Origin: a bacterium
Lineage (GTDB): Bacteria; Verrucomicrobiota; Kiritimatiellia; CAIKKV01; CAITUY01
Length of the DNA stretch: 64,000 nucleotides
NCBI GenBank assembly: GCA_037128595.1
Contig: JBAXWB010000003.1
Span: 62,001-126,000 of the forward strand
Direction: 5' to 3'
In this document: piece by piece, positions 35,220 through 44,486 of the stretch
Position numbering within the stretch: position 1 is the stretch's first letter
Layout: every line of letters starts with the position of its first letter
Program-made: the position numbers and the translations under genes
Notes under the pieces: generated by a model
What the model saw: only the letters and a program-made list of their open reading frames with translations
Databases searched by the model: none
What the model was told of the DNA's origin: nothing

Positions 35220-37097
35220 TTAACCGGGAAGAAAGGTGCGGCGCCATAGCTCCAAAGAGAGGAGCAGGTAGATGTGGCGCATGTATTGCTCTTGTCCCTG
35301 CCGGTCACGTTCCAGCATTTGTCTAATGTAGCCCTGGTCAAAATAGCGTGCCACAATGGACTCTTTGCTTAAGAGGCAATCATCCACAAGGGGTTTCATG
35401 GACGTGCGAAGCCAGTGAGCGATGGGATGCGCAAACCCTTTCTTCTTGCGATAGACAACTTCGCGTGGAAGCCATTTGAGCATGGCTTTCTTATGTAGAT
35501 ATTTTCCAGTCATTCCCTTGAGCTTGAGTTTGGGCGGGAGGGATTCAATGAATTCGATCAAACGGTAATCCAGGAAGGGCACGCGAACTTCAAGCGAGTT
35601 GGCCATTGAGGTTTTATCCGCAACCATAAGGAGATCGTCAGGTAGGTTCGCTCGCGTATCAATATATAGCATCTGGCTGAGCGGATCTAGGTGCTGCACG
35701 TCGGTTTGTAAGCGTTTAAGCGCCTCCCTTGTGCCAAACGGGGCCAGTTCGAACTGTTGTTTCATTTGATTCTTATAAAGCCTGTCTTTCATCTCTGCGC
35801 TGAAAAATGAGTAGACTTTAGTAAATCGCGTCAGCATATCTTTTTCTCCGAGGGAAGCGGCCCCACGTTTTAATCGTTCCAGTCGTCCGGGCACTTTCGA
35901 AATGACTGCCGCTACCCCATTCGTCAATGCCGATGGCAGGCGGCTGTAGAAGGTCGAAAGTTTAACGCCTTTATAGCGGTCATAACCTGCCCAGGGTTCA
36001 TCAGCGCCCTGTCCAGTCAATGCGACCTTGACGTGCGCGCTGGTGATATTCGAGACAAAATAGAACGCGGCGGCAGGTTCATGGCCGACAGGTTCCTCCA
36101 GGTCGGACATATATCGTTCATAGTATTTCTGGTAGTCTGATGATCCCACAATCATGTTGAAATGATCCGCATTAAACTGGCGTGCGGTCAATCGGGCGTC
36201 TTCAACCTCATTGGTCTTTTCTCCCCCCTCGAATCCAATGGTGAACGTTTGGACCGGGCTGGATGAATGTTGACTCATTATCGCCAGCAACGCTCCAGAG
36301 TCGACCCCTGAACTCAGGAATAGTCCCAGCGGCACATCGCTGCGGAGTTGCAGGCGAACGGCATCTTCTAGCAGAGTTTGGTATTCCTGGATTAAATCCT
36401 CTTCGCGCCACTTACGTCGTATCTCTGGCACCCAATTCCAAAATCGCTCAACTTCCATTTTGTCACGGGAACACAGCATCCAGTGCGCGGGTGGCAGCTT
36501 GTAGATATGGTTGAATAATGTTTTTGGGGAAGGGACTGACCGGAATGTAAAGAGTTCTGCCAGGGATTCCAGATCCACCTCATTCGGGCATGAGGAATCC
36601 TGCATCAGTGCTTTGATTTCTGATCCAAAAAGCAGGCGATTGCCTATCCAGACGTAATAGAGGGGTTTTATCCCGAGATGATCACGAGCAAGAAATAATT
36701 CCCGTTTATTCGTATCCCATATCGCAAAGGCAAACATACCGTTGAAGCGGCTGACGCAGTCTTTTCCCCACTGTTCGTAGGCATGGACGATGACTTCTGT
36801 GTCCGATCGTGTCCTGAATTGATGGCCGAAGCCTGCGAGTTCTTTGCGCAATTCGATGAAATTATAGATCTCTCCATTAAACACAATCTGTAGCGTCCGG
36901 TCTTCATTGGCGAGAGGTTGGGCGCCACCTCCCAGATCAATAATACTAAGTCGCCGATGTCCCAGCCCGATTTCATGGTCGATGTATTGTCCATCTCCGT
37001 CAGGACCACGATGGCTTATGGACGCTGTCATCGCTTTCAGGAGTTGGCTATCAACAGGGTTGCCTGTTCTGTCAAAAATTCCAGTAATGCCGCACAT
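35220..37097 (-). CDS. Asparagine-synthase-like amidotransferase 2
   Basis: 625 residues. ATG 37097 gives the required N-terminal Cys2 (MCGITG); the frame from 37109 would add four residues before it. The glutaminase domain shows SHRGPDGDG and FNGEIYNF. The ATP-pyrophosphatase loop reads SSGVDSGALL in place of the usual SGGxDSS. It is the second such enzyme in the cluster and is only about the same length as the first, not a tandem copy. Two amidotransferases suggest two amide groups or two carboxylated residues in the polymer, such as amidated uronic acid. Confidence 0.85.
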   Translation of the reverse strand: MCGITGIFDRTGNPVDSQLLKAMTASISHRGPDGDGQYIDHEIGLGHRRLSIIDLGGGAQPLANEDRTLQIVFNGEIYNFIELRKELAGFGHQFRTRSDTEVIVHAYEQWGKDCVSRFNGMFAFAIWDTNKRELFLARDHLGIKPLYYVWIGNRLLFGSEIKALMQDSSCPNEVDLESLAELFTFRSVPSPKTLFNHIYKLPPAHWMLCSRDKMEVERFWNWVPEIRRKWREEDLIQEYQTLLEDAVRLQLRSDVPLGLFLSSGVDSGALLAIMSQHSSSPVQTFTIGFEGGEKTNEVEDARLTARQFNADHFNMIVGSSDYQKYYERYMSDLEEPVGHEPAAAFYFVSNITSAHVKVALTGQGADEPWAGYDRYKGVKLSTFYSRLPSALTNGVAAVISKVPGRLERLKRGAASLGEKDMLTRFTKVYSFFSAEMKDRLYKNQMKQQFELAPFGTREALKRLQTDVQHLDPLSQMLYIDTRANLPDDLLMVADKTSMANSLEVRVPFLDYRLIEFIESLPPKLKLKGMTGKYLHKKAMLKWLPREVVYRKKKGFAHPIAHWLRTSMKPLVDDCLLSKESIVARYFDQGYIRQMLERDRQGQEQYMRHIYLLLSLELWRRTFLPG

Positions 37098-37137
37098 AGT
37101 ATGTTTCAATCTGACGATGGACTTCTATTTGGCCGGG

Positions 37138-38004
37138 TTAACTGAATCCGAGCGCTTGCCTCAGTTTAATCCGTTGTTCTGCCCGCAAGTAATCAACCAC
37201 ATCCTGCGGTAAGGCGATCGGCTCATGCCGGATCATACTCCAGATAAAACCCGCCAGGGCTGCGCCACTGCCCACTACAACGGGATAGTCTCCAATCCGG
37301 TAGATACATCGCAGAAGATAAAATAGGGCCCCGTACCCCAGTGAATGGAATTTCCGGCCATCACGCAGGCTGGTCATCAATGGTCGTCCATGAGCAAACC
37401 CCGTACGGCGATGCTCGAGCACCTTGTTCGTGAGTGATTTTCTTACCATCCAGCCATTCATTCTGGTCATGATCTCAGCAGCGGCATCGATGCCGCCGTG
37501 CTTGAGAGGGAGATAGCCCCCGATCTCCTCGAAACACTTGCGACGAAACAGCTGAACCTTTCCACCAACACTATCCAGCGTCGTGTCGTAAGTTTTGAAG
37601 TCCTTGTCGTATTTGGTGTACACAATCCCCCCGCCCAGGCCCAAATCAGGATCGGTGCTGAATTCTTTCAGAATGTTCTCGAAGTATTGAGGTTCGAAGG
37701 AAATGTCCGCATCCACATTACCGATATATTCAAAAACCAAATCACGGGTTTCCTCCATGCCTCGTTTAAAAGCAATCGCCTTACGGGCGAAATTTCGTTC
37801 AGCGTCGCGCTTCAGGTTGATAAGTTGAATGAAATCATAACGATTCGCGTACCCCTGGATAATTCCCCCTGTTTGATCGGTCGAACCGTCGTTAACGACA
37901 ATCCATTTTACAGGACGGAGCGTCTGGGAAATCATGGATAACGCCGTTTTCCCGATGAAGTCCGCCTCATTGTGTGCAGGCGTAATGATGACATAGGTAG
38001 GCAT
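37138..38004 (-). CDS. Family 2 glycosyltransferase, membrane-anchored
   Basis: 288 residues from ATG 38004 (AAGGGGA upstream); the track-length frame from 38124 has no ribosome site. GT2 motifs are YVIITPAHNEADFIG, VNDGSTDQTGG and NVDADI. A C-terminal hydrophobic segment (YPVVVGSGAALAGFIWSMI) may anchor it. It precedes amidotransferase 2 by 40 bases. Confidence 0.85.
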   Translation of the reverse strand: MPTYVIITPAHNEADFIGKTALSMISQTLRPVKWIVVNDGSTDQTGGIIQGYANRYDFIQLINLKRDAERNFARKAIAFKRGMEETRDLVFEYIGNVDADISFEPQYFENILKEFSTDPDLGLGGGIVYTKYDKDFKTYDTTLDSVGGKVQLFRRKCFEEIGGYLPLKHGGIDAAAEIMTRMNGWMVRKSLTNKVLEHRRTGFAHGRPLMTSLRDGRKFHSLGYGALFYLLRCIYRIGDYPVVVGSGAALAGFIWSMIRHEPIALPQDVVDYLRAEQRIKLRQALGFS

Positions 38005-38017
38005 TGTCAAATCCCCT

Positions 38018-39133
38018 TTATTCCATACACGTTTGAATAGAGTGGGGTGTGGCCGTGAGAGGGGGCGGAAGAAAGGTGTCGGTAAGCCTGCCAAATTGAA
38101 AGCGAATAGGGTCTCGAGCCGCATAGTCGAGGAATGACTTTACGCTCCATTGGTTCAGCCGGATAAAGAGCTTTGAATGGCCGATCAATACAAATGGGAG
38201 AACGCCATAATTACCACGGTCATGGTTTCTTGAGGCTCGATTCAAGGCTCCGATCAGCTGTTGCCCTGTGCATTGATTGAAATCCGCTTTCCAGGCATGT
38301 TTACGCCTTACCCATTGTAACAGCCCTTGGCCCATGCTTTTCGACTGCGGGGGCGTCAATCCTTTGGGCTGACCTCTTCCGTCTGAACTGGATATTTTAT
38401 GCATGCTGCTCACAAACGTGCGGTAAATACGAAGTTTCGTTAGAAAAGCCCCGAGCCAACGGTTTTCGCTGTAAATCGGAAATTCAAATACTTGGCCGTC
38501 CTCGCTCCGGGCACAAATATCATTCTTGTCGATTCTCCAGGGGACCAGCTCGCTAGGTGCTGCGCTATAGTCAAAACTCACTGCCCCCTCGCGTTGACCG
38601 TGCTTAAAAACGGAAGTGTCTATCTTAAATCCATTATTTATAAGTGCCTGGACCACATTGGTAGAGGGACTCATGGACCAGTTGGCTGCACGGAACGCGA
38701 TACATGCGTAATCAGTCATGACCGGATTCAGTATTTTCTCCAGGGTGTGTTTGCCCAGGCTCAGTATTTCGTTGATTCGGTCAGGGGGAAGGTTCGCAAC
38801 ATTGTATTCAGACCAATCTTGAATCCATCGCTCTCCATCCTGCCTTGCGTTGAAATATGAGGGGTGTAGGTGAAGTTGAACGTCGTGGCCTCGCCGAATG
38901 GCATCCTGAAGCTGCGCCACGATCGCATCGTAGAAATAATCATCTCGCCCAGTTTGCGCCTTGTATTCACTGAATTTTAAAATTTCTGCAACATCCGCCA
39001 TAATAGTGAGTTTTGCGCCATACTTGTCAAAAAGATCCATCATCCGGTTAGTAGGTTCAACCATCAGGGCGTGCGGACACCCTTCGCCGTTTCCATGTAT
39101 TTCGTAATCGAGCGTAAAGATGATACGGAGCAT
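38018..39133 (-). CDS. NodB-like polysaccharide deacetylase-family protein
   Basis: 371 residues. The N-terminal TLDYEIHG and the HLHPSY histidine motif mark the NodB/CE4 fold, with ITD replaced by a KLTIMADV strand. The order of motifs fits EPS-cluster deacetylases that act on N-acetyl groups of a sugar precursor or polymer. There is no signal peptide, so the substrate may be cytoplasmic. It lies six bases after the NodB-DUF354 fusion gene. Confidence 0.75.
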   Translation of the reverse strand: MLRIIFTLDYEIHGNGEGCPHALMVEPTNRMMDLFDKYGAKLTIMADVAEILKFSEYKAQTGRDDYFYDAIVAQLQDAIRRGHDVQLHLHPSYFNARQDGERWIQDWSEYNVANLPPDRINEILSLGKHTLEKILNPVMTDYACIAFRAANWSMSPSTNVVQALINNGFKIDTSVFKHGQREGAVSFDYSAAPSELVPWRIDKNDICARSEDGQVFEFPIYSENRWLGAFLTKLRIYRTFVSSMHKISSSDGRGQPKGLTPPQSKSMGQGLLQWVRRKHAWKADFNQCTGQQLIGALNRASRNHDRGNYGVLPFVLIGHSKLFIRLNQWSVKSFLDYAARDPIRFQFGRLTDTFLPPPLTATPHSIQTCME

Positions 39134-39139
39134 AATAAA

Positions 39140-41230
39140 TTATTGAGGTGAGGGAGGGCATTGCTGAGAGGGCGTCTTGTTGGCATCACGATCCCGCGAG
39201 GAGGAATGATTCTCGGCGATGTCGACAATGCAGGATACAATGGATTGGAGCGTTTGTCGGTCAGTATCGACCGAAGACCGGGTTTTATCCCGCTTCTTGA
39301 TATTCAACTGTCCAGGAAGGTCGGTAGGGTTGCGGATGAATGTCAGCTTCCCGGTGTCGGACAGATACTGATCCACACAGCCAATAGATCCACCGAAGAT
39401 GCTGTAAACCGGTACGCCGAGAGCGGCGGCTTCCCGGTTCATGGTGCCACCACCACTTATGACAACATCGGAGTGCCAAAGCAGGTTAAGTCCGTCTAGC
39501 GCATGGTGGGGGACGATTATCTTCTGGCCCGTAAACCAATGTGGGTTCACCATTTTGAGAAGCTCCAATTGCTTCGTATTCCGAGGAACGAGGATAATCC
39601 GGACGTCCGGAAGGCCAAGCAGGGAGACCATGGTTGCGTCAAAAAGGGTATCGCTTAGCGGCGCCCGGTAATGGGCTTCCGTGGCGGGCGGACGTACCGT
39701 GACGATGGTATCGGCAGGACTCAAGCCGAGGTCGTGCATGAGACTCGCGTCCGGAATGAAGTCAGGGGTGTACACATTTTCCTTGATGCCGGGGTAGTGT
39801 AACAGGTTCTCGTGGGGGCCCCGGACGGCAGAGTCGGGGATGACTTCAGGCATGAGGTGGTGAGTTGGGTGAAATAGGGGAAGTCCGCGAGCATGCTCGT
39901 AATCACTAATTAACATGCACGGAATTCTCAGGAGAGCGGAGAGGATTACCTGGGATCGCGATCCATGTGAAACGGCCAGAATGGGTTTCTCCCGGAGGAT
40001 GAGAGGAGCCAGTTGAGCCGCCCGGTAGCACAGTCCCATTCCTTTTATCAGGCGGTGTTTCCCGTAATGTCGCCCAATCTTGATGCACTCTACCCCCATA
40101 CGGTCTGCAAGTTCCCACACTTGAAACGCGTCGCGCGCGGTCACCAGGACATCATACCCCGCCGCTTTCAGTTCACGAATAATAGGTTTGAATAATGGGA
40201 CATGAGGTGTGTTGTCCAGGTCAATCCAAATCTTGGAGGCAGAGGACCCGACAAGATGATGCGCACGTTTTCTGATAGGCGCAGTGCTCCTGCCTGCGCC
40301 ATACTCAGATCTCCACCAATGGGCAAGGTCCCGGGGGAGTGCGTGCCAATACTGGTCCTGGTATTCAATTTTCACATGCTTAAGGAATTCTTCGTAGAAA
40401 CTCAGCGGGTAGGATCCTTCCGTGACTGAAACTCCTCCGGGATCGGCGTAGCAGGGATGAACATCGCATGAGGCCATCCCCTGATGTGCCGCAATCCAAG
40501 CCAGCTTTCGGCTCCAGACTTCAGTCGTCTTTGCTTCAAGCAGGACAAACAAGGTGTGATCTTGAGCTAACGTGTAAGGAAGTTCCACGTACCCGGGTCG
40601 GGAGCCCAGTCCTTCAACCCAGAAAGGAAAAATGGTGCCGGTTCCTTCCGGCTGAGGTTCAAATGGATCCGTGTCAAAAGTGGAGGCGTCATAGCTCACA
40701 TTCAACTCACGAATCCAGTCAAGATTACGGATCATCGAGGGGGCGCGGAATCCTGCAGCGCCCCATGCGTTGAGGAAGTGGTTAATGTGCGGGGCGCGCT
40801 GTGTAAAGATCCGGCGATCGGTGAAGGTTCGCCAGTCATGCTGCAGGCCATGAACCCCAACTTCAAAACCGCGACGAACCAGTTCATTGCGAAGCAACAC
40901 CGGGTCGTCGTATCTCCCTTTGGGGACGAAGTAAAAGGCTGACCTGAAGCCAAGTCGCTCTTCAAGGTCGGCAATCTTGAGACATCGCTCGAGCCCGCGC
41001 TGAGTATCCACATCGTGACTGATGATGAAGGCAAATTGTTTTCCCGTCGGCCAGCCGGCCCACCCGTGAGGGGGAATTCCTGCCGATTCAAGAATAGGCC
41101 ATACATCCTGAATGGAGGCTAACTTGTGTCGAGCAAGCGCCTGCCGAATCCGCAATCCCGCCCATTTGGGAAGCAAAGACTTCACCAGGTAGCGGAATCG
41201 TAGCCAGAATAAGGATAGAGAAGGGTTCAT
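39140..41230 (-). CDS. Fusion of NodB-like deacetylase domain and DUF354 glycosyltransferase-like domain
   Basis: 696 residues. Residues about 60-305 are a NodB-type domain (SHDVD at 71-75, FYFVPKG, GVHGLQHDW, DVHPCY). Residues 332-670 are a DUF354 domain (WIDLDNTPHVPLFKPI, SHGSRSQV, VVISGGGTMNREAAALGVPVYSIF), a GT-B-like fold related to UDP-GlcNAc-2-epimerase/MurG-type proteins. The two occur as separate neighbours in other EPS clusters; here they are one chain. The likely role is transfer of a sugar coupled to its deacetylation. Confidence 0.83.
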   Translation of the reverse strand: MNPSLSLFWLRFRYLVKSLLPKWAGLRIRQALARHKLASIQDVWPILESAGIPPHGWAGWPTGKQFAFIISHDVDTQRGLERCLKIADLEERLGFRSAFYFVPKGRYDDPVLLRNELVRRGFEVGVHGLQHDWRTFTDRRIFTQRAPHINHFLNAWGAAGFRAPSMIRNLDWIRELNVSYDASTFDTDPFEPQPEGTGTIFPFWVEGLGSRPGYVELPYTLAQDHTLFVLLEAKTTEVWSRKLAWIAAHQGMASCDVHPCYADPGGVSVTEGSYPLSFYEEFLKHVKIEYQDQYWHALPRDLAHWWRSEYGAGRSTAPIRKRAHHLVGSSASKIWIDLDNTPHVPLFKPIIRELKAAGYDVLVTARDAFQVWELADRMGVECIKIGRHYGKHRLIKGMGLCYRAAQLAPLILREKPILAVSHGSRSQVILSALLRIPCMLISDYEHARGLPLFHPTHHLMPEVIPDSAVRGPHENLLHYPGIKENVYTPDFIPDASLMHDLGLSPADTIVTVRPPATEAHYRAPLSDTLFDATMVSLLGLPDVRIILVPRNTKQLELLKMVNPHWFTGQKIIVPHHALDGLNLLWHSDVVISGGGTMNREAAALGVPVYSIFGGSIGCVDQYLSDTGKLTFIRNPTDLPGQLNIKKRDKTRSSVDTDRQTLQSIVSCIVDIAENHSSSRDRDANKTPSQQCPPSPQ

Positions 41231-41241
41231 TTTGAGAAGAC

Positions 41242-43449
41242 TTATGACTGTCCACCGAGAAAGGAAGGGGTGAAAAACCGGGTTTTATTGAGAATCGCCC
41301 CCATCGCGGCATGGCCAGTTTGATTGAGCAAGTCGCGAGCCTGGGTGGCCTTGGCCGCAGATCCTGTTCCCGCTTCGAGAACCAGCAGAATGCCATCTAG
41401 GGCAGGGGCAATTCGAAGTGCCATGCTGATGTCGTTCACGGGTGGCAGGTCAAAAATAACATAGCGGTATTTGCTGGTGCTGAGGCTATTTGCAAATGCG
41501 GTGATACTCGCCGCCACATTGATATGAGCCGGCGAATCAGTGGCTTCGCAACTACTCATCATGTAGAGATTCGGCTGGATAACAATGGTGTTTCCGTGGC
41601 CGTCCCCAAGAAGATTAGTCATCATTGAAGGCGAGCCCTGGGACAAAAGGCGATGAGCGGAGGCGTGGTCCACGTCTGCGTCGATAATCAATATCTGACC
41701 GTCATTATTGCGGGCCATGGCTGATGCCAGTCCTGCGACAATGGTTGATGATCCCGCCCCGAGCTGGCATCCGGCAATCCCGAGAAGGTAGGCACTTCCA
41801 TCCGCCTTCGGCGTCGAAGCGATGATTCGGTCCCGTAACGCCTCGCAGTAGGGACGAAGGCCTTCCTGCAGCATGAGGTTATGCCGGGATGTCATTCCCT
41901 TTGATTTGTCACGGACGGTATCATCATCTTGAGCGCCGCCTGGCGATATGTAAGATGTCCGTTCAGATTGATTTATGAAAGGAATGGATAGCAATAGCGG
42001 TAGCCCCAGACGGGTAGCGATCTCAGCAGGGGACTTGATAGAGGTGTGAATGACGTTTTCCCTGACAAATGCCAGGGACAACCCAACCGCAAGCCCGAGG
42101 ATTAACGAGAAGCCCACCCTTTGAGGAACTTTGTCCCTGTATTTGTTGATGGGGTAGGAGGGGGGTTGGATAACAACCACACTGGAAATCTTTGCTGCAT
42201 CAAGTGCATTATCTACCCGGGCCTGTTCAAGTCTCTTTGAAAAATACCGGTAGTTCTCCTCCTGGAGTTCTTTGTTGCGCTGGAGCTGAACCATTCGCTC
42301 ATCGAGTGTGGCGAGATGTTTTGCCTGGGCCTGTGCCTGTTCCATTTGTTTTTTTAAGACTTCAATCTTGGCTCTCAAGGCCGCTCCTTCAGCCTCGCCC
42401 GTTCTCAAGGCCAGACTCCATTCCTGGGCTCCTGCGGTGATGACCACATTCGTCATCTCTACGGGAATCTGGTTTCTCAGCCTGAACTCGTCGTCGACCT
42501 CCTTTTGGGCTTGCGAAATCTGGGCACGGACCGCTAGCACTGGCCCGCTTGATGCCATATAGCTGTAGAGAAGTTGCGCTTCACGGCTTTGCAATTGCTT
42601 GAGACGCTCCACGAGTAGTGAATAATTGGAGGAAGGAGAGGAGGGAGAAGTTGATTCCAGAGGGGGGAAGACCCTGGTCATATTGGTTGAAGTAATGGAG
42701 AGGGCGGGCCGTAGCATCCCGACTTTGGCGTCACTTGCCGCTAATGACGTTTCCGCTTCCCGCTGTTGACGCTCCAAATCCTCGATCTTTCCTGAAACGA
42801 ACTTCGCGGAATCTTCAAGTGAGATGATACCCGTATCGGTCTTTAAGGCGCGAAGTTCAGCTTCGGTTTCGTTGAGTCGGGATCGGAGCTGATCCGTTTG
42901 TTTGGATAAGAATTCGTAAGCTCCCGCATCCCGGTGAATCTCTGAATGTTTTTCGAGATAATGATGGATCAGGGATGAGAGAAAATCCTGAGCCAATGAA
43001 GGGTCTAATCCTTCGAATCGGAGGGAAATAATATTACTGTTGTTCACTGCTTCGATATTTAAGCTTTTGAGGACGGTGCGAAGGGTCAGGAAGCGATCCG
43101 TTTCATTGGTCCCTTCTGCGCCAAAACGTTTCAGGCCGATGTCATTCACGGCTTTTTCAATTTGATCCCGGCTTTCCAGGATCGCGATTTCAGAATTAAT
43201 GACATTGACGCCCGGAGCGACGACGCTGCTTCCTGAGCCTGATGCGAGAGGGACTGCTTCACTCACGTAACGGATAAGCAATTTTGCCTCAGAGGGGAAG
43301 GTGGTTGGGGTTAGCTGAAACAGGGTAATGGCAATGGCTAATCCCGTCAGAAAACATGCTGAAATCAGCCATTTATTGAAATGGATGACGGAGCAGATAT
43401 GCTCGATGGTGTCAGGGGTGAGCAATGAACTGTCAGTTTGTTTTGTCAT
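41242..43449 (-). CDS. Chain-length determinant (Wzz/GNVR) fused to BY-kinase-like ATPase, degenerate P-loop
   Basis: 735 residues. Two transmembrane segments (about 30-50 and 455-475) flank a periplasmic coiled-coil Wzz domain; the C-terminal about 180 residues resemble CpsD/Wzc ATPases. The Walker A reads GCQLGAGSST (560-569), with Ser567 where the invariant lysine should be. The Walker A' IIDADVD is kept. The C-terminus (FFTPSFLGGQS) lacks the tyrosine cluster. So it probably controls chain length but may not be an active tyrosine kinase. It overlaps femAB by four bases. Confidence 0.85.
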   Translation of the reverse strand: MTKQTDSSLLTPDTIEHICSVIHFNKWLISACFLTGLAIAITLFQLTPTTFPSEAKLLIRYVSEAVPLASGSGSSVVAPGVNVINSEIAILESRDQIEKAVNDIGLKRFGAEGTNETDRFLTLRTVLKSLNIEAVNNSNIISLRFEGLDPSLAQDFLSSLIHHYLEKHSEIHRDAGAYEFLSKQTDQLRSRLNETEAELRALKTDTGIISLEDSAKFVSGKIEDLERQQREAETSLAASDAKVGMLRPALSITSTNMTRVFPPLESTSPSSPSSNYSLLVERLKQLQSREAQLLYSYMASSGPVLAVRAQISQAQKEVDDEFRLRNQIPVEMTNVVITAGAQEWSLALRTGEAEGAALRAKIEVLKKQMEQAQAQAKHLATLDERMVQLQRNKELQEENYRYFSKRLEQARVDNALDAAKISSVVVIQPPSYPINKYRDKVPQRVGFSLILGLAVGLSLAFVRENVIHTSIKSPAEIATRLGLPLLLSIPFINQSERTSYISPGGAQDDDTVRDKSKGMTSRHNLMLQEGLRPYCEALRDRIIASTPKADGSAYLLGIAGCQLGAGSSTIVAGLASAMARNNDGQILIIDADVDHASAHRLLSQGSPSMMTNLLGDGHGNTIVIQPNLYMMSSCEATDSPAHINVAASITAFANSLSTSKYRYVIFDLPPVNDISMALRIAPALDGILLVLEAGTGSAAKATQARDLLNQTGHAAMGAILNKTRFFTPSFLGGQS

Positions 43450-44486
43450 GATCGATGAGGGTAGAGCAGTTTGCCGATAAGTTGAACGAGCGGGATCGGG
43501 CTATTCCGGACAATACGATGTGGCCATTGGGGGGGATTTCCCGGTTTCGTCAGGAAGGTTCCTAGCCGGTAATCATATCTGAAATAATCCAGCGAACTTT
43601 CTCGGCATCCCCACCCAAGTTTGAAACGGCGTAGTCCTTCATTTGCCAGGTCGGTGCGTCCCAGTGAGAATTGCGTAAACCCGTTTTGTGCACATCGGGA
43701 GATGGCCTCCCACATAAGTGCGTTATTCCCGCGGAAGGGGAGGAGGTGCGGGTCAGAAGCGCCGTATTTATACAGCGCCGAATGGCCGAAATAGAGATAG
43801 AGTGCGGTTGCAAGAGGAACTCCTTTCTGATGTGCGATTCCAATTTCTCCAAGTCCTGAGGCGATGACATTCCTGTAAAGGTTATTGAAAAACATCCAAG
43901 GCTGAGGGGGAATGCCCTGGTTTCTCCGGGTTAAAGAGTGAAGGTCATAAAATATCCGCAGGTCACTCAGGTCTCTGGTGAATCTCACCTCCACCCCGGC
44001 CTTCTGCGCTTTACGTAGGGCCGTGCGAACTTCGGGGGTCAAGCCGTTCCACAGCGCGCCGGGCAACGGGGTGAGAGGGAGTTCATGTTGCCATACACGT
44101 TCAAATGCCGGAGCGGATGCCTGCCAATGCATTTCATTGCGTGTTTCCAGATATTGCCAGCCCCGTCGTCTGCCCTCATCATAAAGCTGGATAAAAACCG
44201 ATTCCTGATCTTTTTCGGGGAGGATCCATTGGCAGTAATCAGAAAACGGGAGGGAGACACCCCGTCGGGCCGTCGCCCAGCTTTGCGCCTGCATCAGGGG
44301 AATGAGCACATCAAACAATTGGTCACAGGTTCGTGTAAAACAGACTGGCGCGAACCCATAGCTCTCCACGAGGGTTTTAATCCAGGCCCTGCTGTGAAAC
44401 ACACATGTGCTTCCGCTGGACAATACGCGCTCATCCCAAGCCAGTTCATTCAGGGGATTAAGCGGCTTTAAAGGGGTTAGGCTCAC
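43446..44486 (-). CDS. FemAB-type GNAT acyltransferase of PEP-CTERM/EPS clusters
   Basis: 346 residues with two GNAT-like halves: FHSRAWIKTLVESYG at the N-terminus and the later block YKYGASDPHLLPFRGNNALMW and FSLGRTDLANEGLRRFKLGWG. This pattern matches the FemAB-like proteins of exosortase EPS loci (TIGR03019-type). They may transfer an amino acid from aminoacyl-tRNA to a sugar. It overlaps the aminotransferase gene by 29 bases. Confidence 0.85.
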   Translation of the reverse strand: MSLTPLKPLNPLNELAWDERVLSSGSTCVFHSRAWIKTLVESYGFAPVCFTRTCDQLFDVLIPLMQAQSWATARRGVSLPFSDYCQWILPEKDQESVFIQLYDEGRRRGWQYLETRNEMHWQASAPAFERVWQHELPLTPLPGALWNGLTPEVRTALRKAQKAGVEVRFTRDLSDLRIFYDLHSLTRRNQGIPPQPWMFFNNLYRNVIASGLGEIGIAHQKGVPLATALYLYFGHSALYKYGASDPHLLPFRGNNALMWEAISRCAQNGFTQFSLGRTDLANEGLRRFKLGWGCRESSLDYFRYDYRLGTFLTKPGNPPQWPHRIVRNSPIPLVQLIGKLLYPHRS

